NCBI GenBank assembly: GCA_946408315.1
Contig: CAMJRV010000185.1
Span: 1 to 5,646, forward strand
Direction of reading: 5' to 3'
DNA from: an uncultured Bacillota bacterium
GTDB lineage: Bacteria; Bacillota; Clostridia; Peptostreptococcales; Anaerovoracaceae
DNA length: 5,646 nucleotides
Numbering within the stretch: the first letter of the stretch is position 1; every line of letters starts with the position of its first letter. The notes under the pieces were generated by a model, which was not told the origin of the DNA, did no database searches, and was given only the letters and a program-made list of their open reading frames with translations. Position numbers and translations under genes: made by a program. Below are positions 1 through 5,607 of this stretch, piece after piece.

Positions 1-38
1 AAATAATATTTTAATACATATATTAAGGAGGAAGTGAA

Positions 39-1163
39 ATGGAATATCCTAAAGTAAAGAGAAACGTACTGTTGAATCCTGGCCCGGCGACGACGACCGA
101 CACGGTCAAATATGCCCAGGTCGTACCGGATATCTGTCCGAGAGAAAAGGAATTTCAGATGATCATGAAGGAGATGGGCGAGGATCTCGTCAAAATCGTC
201 CACGGTGATCTGAAGAAGTACACTGCGGTACTGTTTTGCGGATCCGGAACGGTCAATATCGACGCTTGTGTAAATTCATTGCTTCCGGAAGGCAAGAAGA
301 TGCTCGTTCTGAACAACGGCGCCTACAGCGAAAGAGGGGCGGAAGTCTGCGAATATTACCACATGGATCACATCAATCTGAAATTGCCGATCACAGAACC
401 GGTGGATGTGGCCGAAGTAGAGAAGGCTTTGAAAGCGGATCAGGATATTGCCGTCGTTTATGCCTGCCACCATGAGACGGGAACCGGCGTGTTGAATCCG
501 ATCCGGGAGATCGGAGCCGTCGCTCATAAATACGGAGCGGCCTTTGTCGTGGACACCACCTCAACCTATGCCATGATGCCTATCGATATGGATAAAGATA
601 ATCTCGATTTTGTGATGGCGTCCGCCCAGAAGGGACTTATGTCTATGACCGGACTGTCCTATGTCATCGGGAATACGGAAATCATCGAAGCTTCGAAGAA
701 GTATCCGACCAGATCCTATTATACGAACCTTTACATGCAGTACAGCTTCATCAAAGAAAAGGGCGAAATGCATTTTACTCCTCCGGTACAGACGATTTAT
801 GCCACCAGGCAGGCGATCAAGGAGTATTGGGCAGAGGGAGAAACAGAAAAATGGGCGAGACACCAGAGAATCTGGGAAGCGATCTACAGAGGACTTGACC
901 GCCTTGGCTTTGAAACGATCATTCCAAGGGAAAATCAGTCCAAACTCGTCGTATCGGTAAAATACCCCGACGATCCCAACTGGGATTTCACAAAGATACA
1001 CGACTACTGCTATGAGAGAGGGTTTACCATCTATCCCGGAAAGGTGTCGAAGCTTCCTACCTTCCGCCTGTGCGCGTTAGGCGCTATCGACGGGCCTGAT
1101 GTGGATGATTTCTTCGTCGTAATGGAGGAAGCGCTGAAGGTGTATGACATTAAGCTGAAATAA
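39..1163 (+). CDS. phnW: PLP-dependent class V aminotransferase, 2-aminoethylphosphonate--pyruvate transaminase (PhnW) type
   Basis: A 374-residue soluble enzyme of fold-type I, close to the usual PhnW length. PhnW moves the amino group of 2-aminoethylphosphonate to pyruvate, giving phosphonoacetaldehyde and alanine. Seen: an N-terminal LLNPGPATTT segment, GSGT at about 68-71 (cofactor phosphate contact), NNGAYSER at 92-99, HHETGTGVLNP at 144-154, Asp172 in VDTTST (expected partner of the pyridine nitrogen), Lys198 in SAQKGL (Schiff-base lysine), a late IYPGKVSK block and Arg343 in TFRLCALG (the usual carboxylate-binding Arg of the family). The block order and the FTIYPGK...FR...G tail match PhnW better than serine or alanine-glyoxylate transaminases. 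However, the lysine context is QKG, not the NKC I recall for PhnW, so the substrate is not certain. The ATG follows AAGGAGG (25-31) by 7 nt. No other phosphonate gene is visible; upstream neighbours lie outside the window. Family call is firm, substrate moderate. Confidence 0.8.
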   Translation: MEYPKVKRNVLLNPGPATTTDTVKYAQVVPDICPREKEFQMIMKEMGEDLVKIVHGDLKKYTAVLFCGSGTVNIDACVNSLLPEGKKMLVLNNGAYSERGAEVCEYYHMDHINLKLPITEPVDVAEVEKALKADQDIAVVYACHHETGTGVLNPIREIGAVAHKYGAAFVVDTTSTYAMMPIDMDKDNLDFVMASAQKGLMSMTGLSYVIGNTEIIEASKKYPTRSYYTNLYMQYSFIKEKGEMHFTPPVQTIYATRQAIKEYWAEGETEKWARHQRIWEAIYRGLDRLGFETIIPRENQSKLVVSVKYPDDPNWDFTKIHDYCYERGFTIYPGKVSKLPTFRLCALGAIDGPDVDDFFVVMEEALKVYDIKLK

Positions 1164-1220
1164 TGGCTGAAAGAGGGGGCGGGAGCAAAAACGGAAAACT
1201 CTCGTGAACCGGAAATTGAA

Positions 1221-1255
1221 ACGGCTGCGGATTTTACTTCCGCAGCCGTTTTTTT
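1221..1255 (+). terminator. Rho-independent terminator of the aminotransferase gene
   Basis: A perfect 10-bp stem, ACGGCTGCGG (1221-1230) with CCGCAGCCGT (1240-1249), encloses a 9-nt loop and runs straight into seven T residues (1249-1255). It lies 57 nt after the aminotransferase stop. Two further A-T pairs can extend the stem. On the minus strand only a broken T run follows (TTTCAATTT), so it may also stop the convergent response regulator transcript, but less efficiently. Confidence 0.93.
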
Positions 1256-1262
1256 CTATCTG

Positions 1263-1308
1263 TTATCGGTCCATCTTATATGATATTATCGGTCAACCCT
1301 ACATGCTA
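1263..1308. repeat. Imperfect 23-bp tandem duplication at the 3' end of the response regulator gene
   Basis: Two adjacent 23-bp units (1263-1285 and 1286-1308) both begin with TTATCGGTC and agree at 18 of 23 positions by hand alignment. The second unit contains the final Ser and Met codons and the stop of the minus-strand regulator gene; the first lies beyond the stop. This looks like an old slippage duplication of the gene tail. No function can be assigned. Confidence 0.5.
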
Positions 1309-2006
1309 TCGACAAACTTATAGCCGACGCCCCGAACCGTATGAATATACCTGGGATGTTCGGGATCCTTCTCCATTTTTTTTCTGATATTGCTGATATG
1401 TACCATTACCGTTCGGAAATCCTCTTCAATGCCGTAGGAATCCCAGAGATTCGTAAAGATCTGTTTAGGAGTAAAGACCCGGTTCGGGTATTTACACAAG
1501 AGGACCAGGAGATCGAATTCCTTCGCCGTCAAATGGATCAATTGGCCGTTTACCGTGACGGTGTGGGCGTTGAGATCGATGACGACCTGATCGAAACAGA
1601 TGGCGTTCTGGGGCTTGTAGCCGTCGCCGGCCGCGCTCATATTCTGTCTTCTGAGGTGGGCTTTGACCCGGGCGACGAGCTCGGCAGGGCTGAAGGGTTT
1701 CGTGATATAATCGTCTCCGCCGATGGAAAATCCCAGCACCTTGTCGATGTCTTCTCCCTTGCAGCTGATAAACAGGATCGGAGTATCGCAGTATTCCCGT
1801 ATTTTACTGCAGACTTCAAGGCCGGAAAGCCCGGGCATTACAATATCAAGCAGGATCAAATCAGGCTTTTCCTCCCGTGTCATGGGCAGCGCCTTCGTAC
1901 TGTCGGTGGTCCATACGACCTGGTAGCCTTCCCGGGAGAGATAGAGTCTTAAGAGTTGAATAATTTCCATTTCATTGTCAACTACTAAAATTTTATCCTG
2001 AGCCAT
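1299..2006 (-). CDS. OmpR/PhoB-family two-component response regulator (no adjacent kinase)
   Basis: A 235-residue DNA-binding response regulator of normal family length. The receiver domain (about 4-118) shows Asp54 in LILLDIVMPG (phosphoacceptor), Ser81 at the switch Ser/Thr position, Tyr100 and Lys103 in DDYITKPFS. The C-terminal winged helix (about 138-232) shows LTAKEFDLLVLL, a recognition helix near 196-210 (FRTVMVHISNIRKKM) and the closing HTVRGVGYKF wing. It would be phosphorylated by a sensor kinase and bind direct repeats in promoters. The acidic pocket reads D10-N11-E12 where most family members have two acidic residues at 10-11. No histidine kinase gene lies on either side, so its partner is elsewhere or it acts unusually. 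The start ATG follows AAGGAGG (2011-2017) by 4 nt, and the receiver begins right after it. It converges on the aminotransferase; its own promoter is predicted at 2049-2077. Target genes are unknown. Confidence 0.95.
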   Translation of the reverse strand: MAQDKILVVDNEMEIIQLLRLYLSREGYQVVWTTDSTKALPMTREEKPDLILLDIVMPGLSGLEVCSKIREYCDTPILFISCKGEDIDKVLGFSIGGDDYITKPFSPAELVARVKAHLRRQNMSAAGDGYKPQNAICFDQVVIDLNAHTVTVNGQLIHLTAKEFDLLVLLCKYPNRVFTPKQIFTNLWDSYGIEEDFRTVMVHISNIRKKMEKDPEHPRYIHTVRGVGYKFVDSM

Positions 2007-2048
2007 AAACCCTCCTTAATAAAGCAGTTTATTCCATTCATCCCTCCC

Positions 2049-2077
2049 ATTCTATACCAGTCGCGGTCAAGATTCAA
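2049..2077 (-). promoter_or_regulatory. Predicted sigma-A promoter of the response regulator gene
   Basis: On the minus strand TTGAAT (2077-2072) and TAGAAT (2054-2049) are separated by exactly 17 bp, and a TGG just upstream of TATAGAAT could act as an extended -10. The -10 lies 42 bp before the start codon. This suggests the regulator is transcribed independently of the tetR-type gene upstream, although no terminator is seen between them. In the 132-bp gap (2007-2138) I see nothing else beyond this promoter and the ribosome binding site. Confidence 0.6.
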
Positions 2078-2138
2078 TGAAATCATAAAAAGGAGATTTG
2101 TGAAATATCGACATGGAAAACGGCGCAGAAAAGGCGGC

Positions 2139-2720
2139 CTATTCGGGCAGTCTGATGCTCTGAATGAACAGGTCGACGGCAAGCTTGAAATAGCCTTCCA
2201 GGGTCTGTCTCTGGCCGAATCCCAGAGAAAGCTTTGCGTACAATCCTTCCAGCGTTGAAATATAAATCCATGTCAGCGCATCTGCGTCGGGTTCTTTCAG
2301 CATGTTCTCGCGGATCGCTTCGAGAAACAATTCACGGAGCAGCCGGTCGTCCTTCTCATAACAGACGTTCAATCTGTCCCGGTAGTGCTCGCCCAATTCG
2401 CCCCAATAGGATTCCGGCAGCATCTTCCATACCGATTTATCGATCAGGGAATAGAACAGATATCCGTACTGCCTTATCTTTTCAACCGGATCGGAGAGCT
2501 TATTCAATTCTCTATCCAGCAAAGCCAGCCATTCGGCGTAATCGGCTTCGATGATCTGTACGAAAATCTCTTCCTTGCTTTTGAAATGCCAGTAGACACC
2601 GCCCTTGCTCACCTGAGACGCCGCGACGATGTCGTTCATCGAGGTATTGATATAACCTTTCCGGCGGAAGCATTCCAGAGCTGCCTGCAATATTTTTTCT
2701 TTTGTAAGTTCCTGTTTCAT
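2139..2720 (-). CDS. TetR/AcrR-family transcriptional repressor, probable regulator of the divergent agmatine operon
   Basis: A 193-residue regulator of typical TetR length. The N-terminal DNA-binding domain is clear: KEKILQAALECFRRKGYINTSM (about 8-28), then the helix-turn-helix DIVAASQVSKGGVYWHFKSKEEIF (about 30-53). The rest (about 55-193) is an all-helical ligand and dimerisation domain with low conservation, so the effector cannot be read from sequence. Such proteins normally bind a palindrome as dimers and release it when a small ligand binds. The gene is divergent from the agmatine deiminase gene across 201 bp that hold a strong promoter and a perfect palindrome, which makes it the likely repressor of that operon. 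Agmatine, N-carbamoylputrescine or putrescine are guesses for the inducer. The start ATG follows GGAG (2731-2728, minus strand) by 7 nt, a weaker site than those of its neighbours, consistent with low expression. The family call is firm; the target is inferred. Confidence 0.93.
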   Translation of the reverse strand: MKQELTKEKILQAALECFRRKGYINTSMNDIVAASQVSKGGVYWHFKSKEEIFVQIIEADYAEWLALLDRELNKLSDPVEKIRQYGYLFYSLIDKSVWKMLPESYWGELGEHYRDRLNVCYEKDDRLLRELFLEAIRENMLKEPDADALTWIYISTLEGLYAKLSLGFGQRQTLEGYFKLAVDLFIQSIRLPE

Positions 2721-2766
2721 AACGTTGCTCCAATCGCTTATCGACTTATTTCACGCTTCTATTGAT

Positions 2767-2795
2767 AGTATAAGGGAAAAAAGGGGTACAGGAAA
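2767..2795 (-). promoter_or_regulatory. Possible weak promoter of the tetR-type gene
   Basis: The minus strand carries TATACT (2772-2767) as a good -10, 46 bp before the start codon, but at 17 bp spacing the -35 is only TTTCCT (2795-2790). The upstream DNA (about 2800-2830) is rich in A/T runs that could aid polymerase. A weak promoter would suit a repressor. The palindrome at 2876-2889 is about 80 bp further upstream of this start, so autorepression by simple blocking is not obvious. Confidence 0.4.
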
Positions 2796-2832
2796 GAATC
2801 TTTTAAATTGATTGAAAATTAAAAAAACTATC

Positions 2833-2861
2833 TTGACACCGAAAGGAATCCAATATATGAT
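2833..2861 (+). promoter_or_regulatory. Near-consensus sigma-A promoter of the agmatine operon
   Basis: TTGACA (2833-2838, perfect -35) and TATGAT (2856-2861, five of six -10 bases) are separated by exactly 17 bp, preceded by an A/T-rich stretch with A and T runs (about 2800-2827). Transcription would start near 2868-2870, giving a leader of about 52 nt before aguA. The palindrome at 2876-2889 lies inside that leader. A promoter this strong with an operator at the start site fits an on/off induced operon. Confidence 0.85.
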
Positions 2862-2875
2862 ACTATCAACAAGAG

Positions 2876-2889
2876 ACCGACTAGTCGGT
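2876..2889. promoter_or_regulatory. Palindromic operator, probable TetR-protein binding site
   Basis: ACCGACTAGTCGGT is a perfect 14-bp palindrome starting about 6-8 bp after the predicted aguA transcription start. Its form (ACCGAC-N-GTCGGT style half-sites) is like known operators of TetR/AcrR-family proteins. A dimer here would block initiation or clearance by polymerase. The tetR-type gene directly upstream is the natural partner. The site is in DNA, not a likely terminator: the loop-less palindrome has no U-tract after it. Confidence 0.82.
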
Positions 2890-2921
2890 TTGTGATAAAA
2901 TTATAACAGGAGGAGAGGAAA

Positions 2922-4019
2922 ATGTCAAAGACGATCAAGAGTACGCCCAAGAAAGATGGATTCAGAATGCCCGGAGAATTCGAGCCCCATGTCGGCTCAT
3001 GGCTGATCTGGCCCGAGAGGACGGATACGTGGCGCGATGGCGGAAAACCAGGGCAGAAGGTGCTGGTAGAGGTTGCGGCTGCAATTTCCAAATATGAAAA
3101 ATGTACGGTGTTGGTCTCTGCCGCCCAGTATGAAAACGCGCGGGCCAGATTGCCCGAAGAGGTGCGGGTGATCGAAATGTCTGTTGACGACGCCTGGACT
3201 CAGGACAAAGGGCCGACCTTCGTAATCAATGACAAGGGAGATGTGAGAGGGGTCCACTGGGGCTGGAACGCCTGGGGCGGTCTGGAAGGCGGACTCTATT
3301 TTCCGTGGAAGCTGGACTCCCAGGTCGGTCAGAAAATCCTGGAGATCGAAGACGTTGACCGCTATGACGCGACCCACTTCGTCGTCGAGGGCGGCGCGAC
3401 TCAGGTTGACGGGGAAGGGACATTGATTATCACAGAGCAATGCAATCTGAACCACAATCGAAACGGCGACATGCCCAAGGAAGAGATTGAAAAAAACTTC
3501 AAGGAATATATGAATATAGAGAAGATCATCTGGCTGAAACGGGGTATGGTATTCGATGAGACCGACGGCCACGTGGACGACGTCTGCTTCTTTGTCAGAC
3601 CGGGCGTAATCGCACTCTCCTGGGTGGACGATCCGAAGCATCCCCAGTATGAAGTCCTGAATGAGGCGTACGAAATATTGAGCGGAGAGACGGACGCAAA
3701 AGGCAGAAAGTTTGAAATACATAAGATCCACATTCCCGATGTGCTCCACATCACGGACGAAGAAAATGACGGGATCGATATTTCCGCCAGCGCCGCCCCG
3801 AGAGATCCGGGAATGTCTCTGGCCGTGACCTATATCAACGCCTACATCATAAACGGAGCGGTGTTGGTGCCGCAGTTCGGGGACCAGAGAGACAAGGAAG
3901 CCTGCGACAAACTGGCAGAGCTGTTCCCGGACCGGGATATCGTGCCGCTGAATACGAGGGAATGGTCACTGTGCGGTGGAAATATCCACTGTATGACACT
4001 GCAGCAGCCCCGGCCATAA
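2922..4019 (+). CDS. aguA: Agmatine deiminase (agmatine iminohydrolase)
   Basis: A 365-residue cytoplasmic enzyme of the guanidino-modifying (PAD-like) fold, hydrolysing agmatine to N-carbamoylputrescine and ammonia. Seen: TPKKDGFRMPGEFEPH at 8-23 and WLIWPERTDTWRDGGKPGQ at 27-45 (typical AguA start), DDAWTQDKGPTF at 89-100, FVVEGGATQVDGEG at 153-166 (Glu156), TDGHVDDVCFFVRPG at 214-228 (His217, Asp219), INAYIINGAVLVPQFGD at 305-321 and the C-terminal GGNIHCMTLQQP with the nucleophile Cys357. Asp95, Glu156, His217, Asp219 and Cys357 correspond to the catalytic and substrate residues known in this family. The length and end match full-length bacterial AguA. One departure: Gln94 where W-x-R-D-x-G-P is usual. 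The ATG follows AGGAGG (2908-2913) by 8 nt. It is the first gene after the strong promoter and operator, followed 109 bp later by a permease. This product is very unlikely to be a peptidyl-arginine deiminase, given the AguA-specific N- and C-termini. Confidence 0.96.
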   Translation: MSKTIKSTPKKDGFRMPGEFEPHVGSWLIWPERTDTWRDGGKPGQKVLVEVAAAISKYEKCTVLVSAAQYENARARLPEEVRVIEMSVDDAWTQDKGPTFVINDKGDVRGVHWGWNAWGGLEGGLYFPWKLDSQVGQKILEIEDVDRYDATHFVVEGGATQVDGEGTLIITEQCNLNHNRNGDMPKEEIEKNFKEYMNIEKIIWLKRGMVFDETDGHVDDVCFFVRPGVIALSWVDDPKHPQYEVLNEAYEILSGETDAKGRKFEIHKIHIPDVLHITDEENDGIDISASAAPRDPGMSLAVTYINAYIINGAVLVPQFGDQRDKEACDKLAELFPDRDIVPLNTREWSLCGGNIHCMTLQQPRP

Positions 4020-4040
4020 AAAGAATAAGTTGACTTTAAA

Positions 4041-4073
4041 TGCAATAGGCAATCTTCTGTATTGCCTATTGCA
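4041..4073 (+). other. Perfect 13-bp hairpin between aguA and the permease gene
   Basis: TGCAATAGGCAAT (4041-4053) pairs exactly with ATTGCCTATTGCA (4061-4073) around a 7-nt loop. It begins 21 nt after the aguA stop. The following bases (GACATCGG) contain no T run, so it is not a standard intrinsic terminator. In an operon, such an intercistronic hairpin could protect the upstream mRNA 3' end, mark a processing site or reduce downstream expression. It could alternatively be a protein-binding palindrome. The structure is certain; the role is inferred. Confidence 0.7.
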
Positions 4074-4128
4074 GACATCGGCATCATGGAACCTGATTGA
4101 AGTAAGAATGAAATGAAGGAGAAATAAG

Positions 4129-5577
4129 ATGGAAAGTCAAACCCTCAATCAAGACAATGAGTTAAAAAAAGGTCTAAAGAAGCTTCATGTTCAAATGGTC
4201 GCTCTCGGCGGGGTTATCGGTTCCGCATACTTTTACGGGATCGGCGGATTGATCGAGATGACCGGACCCGGCGCCTTCATCGCCTTTGGCATCGGCGGGA
4301 TCCTGGTATTCTCCACTCTCTACTGCCTCGGAGAATTATTGATCGCCATGCCTACCACCGGGTCGTTCATATCCTATTCGCGGGAATTTATTTCCGACGG
4401 CTTTGCGTCCGGGGTAGGATGGACCTATTGGGTCGCCATCGTCGTATACATCCCCTCGGAATGCATCGTGACCGGCACGATCATGAACCTTTACATACCA
4501 CAGTTGCCGATACTGGCATGGGCGATCATATTTGGAATCCTGATTTCGATCATCAATCTGCGTCAGGTGAGCAGCCTCGGAAAAATCGAATCAGTCCTGG
4601 CTATGACAAAAATAATCGCCATTATCCTCTTTTCTATTTTAGCAATTCTTATTTTCTTTGGCGTCGTAGGTACGAAGGGAGCCCCGGGCGCATCGAACCT
4701 GATCGGTCTGGGCGGACTGTTCCCTCTGGGCGTGCTGGCAGTCTTTCTCAACATGTCGATCATCGTCATGAATTTCGCGGGAATCGAAATCATCGCGCTG
4801 ACGGCGGGAGAAACGGAGCGTCCCGACAAGGTCATGCCTTCCGCGGTGAGGGCCGGCGCCTTCCGCGTGTTTTTCCTGTTTGTCGTGCCGTCCTTCCTGA
4901 TTACCCTGATCTTCCCATGGACTCAGGCGAACTATGACAGCAGCGCCTTTTCCGCTGCGCTGGCATACAACGGATTTGAAATCCTGTCTCATATCTTCAA
5001 TATCATTATCGTCGTCGCTGCATTTTCCTGCGCCAACTGCAATCTGTTTGCAGCCATCCGGGCCATCTACTCCCTGTCGAAGGAGGGAATGGCTCCCAAC
5101 GCGGTGGGAAAGGTGACGAACCAGGGCGTTCCTGTTATCGCGGCGGCCTCTACACTTCTCATCGTATGGATCATCCTTTTCATCTATGCTTTTGATGAGA
5201 GCGGAATGTTCTACGTATACCTGCTGTCGATTTCGGGCGTCGCCACCGTCTTCTGCTGGGGATCGATCTGCATTTCCCAGTACAAATTCCGCCACAGGCT
5301 GTATCGAGAAGGTCTGTCAACGGAAAATCTGAAATTCCACACGCCGTTTTTCCCGATCCCCAATATTCTGGGGGTTGCAATTCTTGTGATCACGCTGGTC
5401 CTGACGGCCTACAGCCCCGATTTGAGACTCTCGATCTATATCGGAGTTCCGAGCTTCTTCGTGCCGTATGCGATCTTTGAATGGCGGAGCAGGAGCGGGA
5501 AATATCAAATAAAGAAAGAAATCGATTTCGAAAAGATTCTGGAAAAGATCAAGTCCCCGGACTATCTGAAGGATTAG
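4129..5577 (+). CDS. APC-superfamily amino acid/polyamine permease, probable agmatine transporter
   Basis: A 482-residue inner-membrane protein with 12 hydrophobic segments (about 22-43, 48-70, 97-120, 126-146, 158-181, 197-222, 245-265, 282-310, 335-354, 358-382, 408-428, 432-450) and a charged cytoplasmic tail. It follows the amino acid transporter (AAT, LysP/GabP-like) pattern: KKLHVQMVALGGVIGS at 17-32, GPGAFIAFGIGGILVF, GELLIAMPTTGSFISY at 68-83, FASGVGWTYW at 92-101, FAGIEIIALTAGETERPDKVMPSAVRA at 216-242, and RAIYSLSKEGMAP at 311-323. The helix-1 substrate motif reads G31-S32-A33 instead of the usual G-[ST]-G. Next to aguA it most likely imports agmatine, perhaps in exchange for putrescine; that substrate is inferred from context, as AAT members carry many amino acids. 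The ATG follows AAGGAG (4116-4121) by 7 nt. It has no promoter of its own that I can see and appears to be read through from aguA; the next gene starts 30 bp after its stop. Confidence 0.9.
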   Translation: MESQTLNQDNELKKGLKKLHVQMVALGGVIGSAYFYGIGGLIEMTGPGAFIAFGIGGILVFSTLYCLGELLIAMPTTGSFISYSREFISDGFASGVGWTYWVAIVVYIPSECIVTGTIMNLYIPQLPILAWAIIFGILISIINLRQVSSLGKIESVLAMTKIIAIILFSILAILIFFGVVGTKGAPGASNLIGLGGLFPLGVLAVFLNMSIIVMNFAGIEIIALTAGETERPDKVMPSAVRAGAFRVFFLFVVPSFLITLIFPWTQANYDSSAFSAALAYNGFEILSHIFNIIIVVAAFSCANCNLFAAIRAIYSLSKEGMAPNAVGKVTNQGVPVIAAASTLLIVWIILFIYAFDESGMFYVYLLSISGVATVFCWGSICISQYKFRHRLYREGLSTENLKFHTPFFPIPNILGVAILVITLVLTAYSPDLRLSIYIGVPSFFVPYAIFEWRSRSGKYQIKKEIDFEKILEKIKSPDYLKD

Positions 5578-5607
5578 GACCGAGGGCAAAAGGGAGGTTG
5601 ACTTAAA

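Larger units (their letters stand above)
2762..2869. repeat. Mirrored 10-bp inverted repeat over the two divergent -10 regions
   Basis: TTGATAGTAT (2762-2771) is the exact reverse complement of ATACTATCAA (2860-2869); 88 bp separate the arms. Each arm covers the -10/start region of one outward-facing predicted promoter. The sequence identity is certain; a shared regulatory role is only a possibility, because part of each arm is simply -10 consensus. Confidence 0.4.

Noticed and set aside
1221..1255. The terminator hairpin as a fully bidirectional terminator for the response regulator as well.
   Set aside because: On the minus strand the stem is followed by TTTCAATTT, not a continuous T run; a partial effect is possible but was not called.
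2100..2258. A 52-codon plus-strand reading frame starting with GTG at 2100, with AAGGAG at 2090-2095.
   Set aside because: It is antisense to the tetR 3' end over most of its length, the spacing to the start is only 4 nt, and its very basic N-terminus and composition resemble a shadow frame, not a known protein.
2997..3749. A 250-codon minus-strand open frame opposite aguA.
   Set aside because: It lies fully inside a clear agmatine deiminase gene, has no recognisable domain, and reflects low stop frequency on the antisense strand.
4029..4042. GTTGACTTTAAATG resembles GTTGACTTAAAATG at 5597-5610 (13 of 14), suggesting a duplicated gene start or an internal promoter with TTGACT as -35.
   Set aside because: The first copy opens only a two-codon frame (ATG CAA TAG) with no ribosome binding site, and no -10 box lies 16-18 bp after TTGACT. 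Chance similarity is the simpler reading.
4639..5295. A 218-codon minus-strand open frame opposite the permease.
   Set aside because: It is antisense to conserved membrane segments and is rich in Asp, Arg and Gly as expected for an antisense shadow; no start signal or family match is seen.
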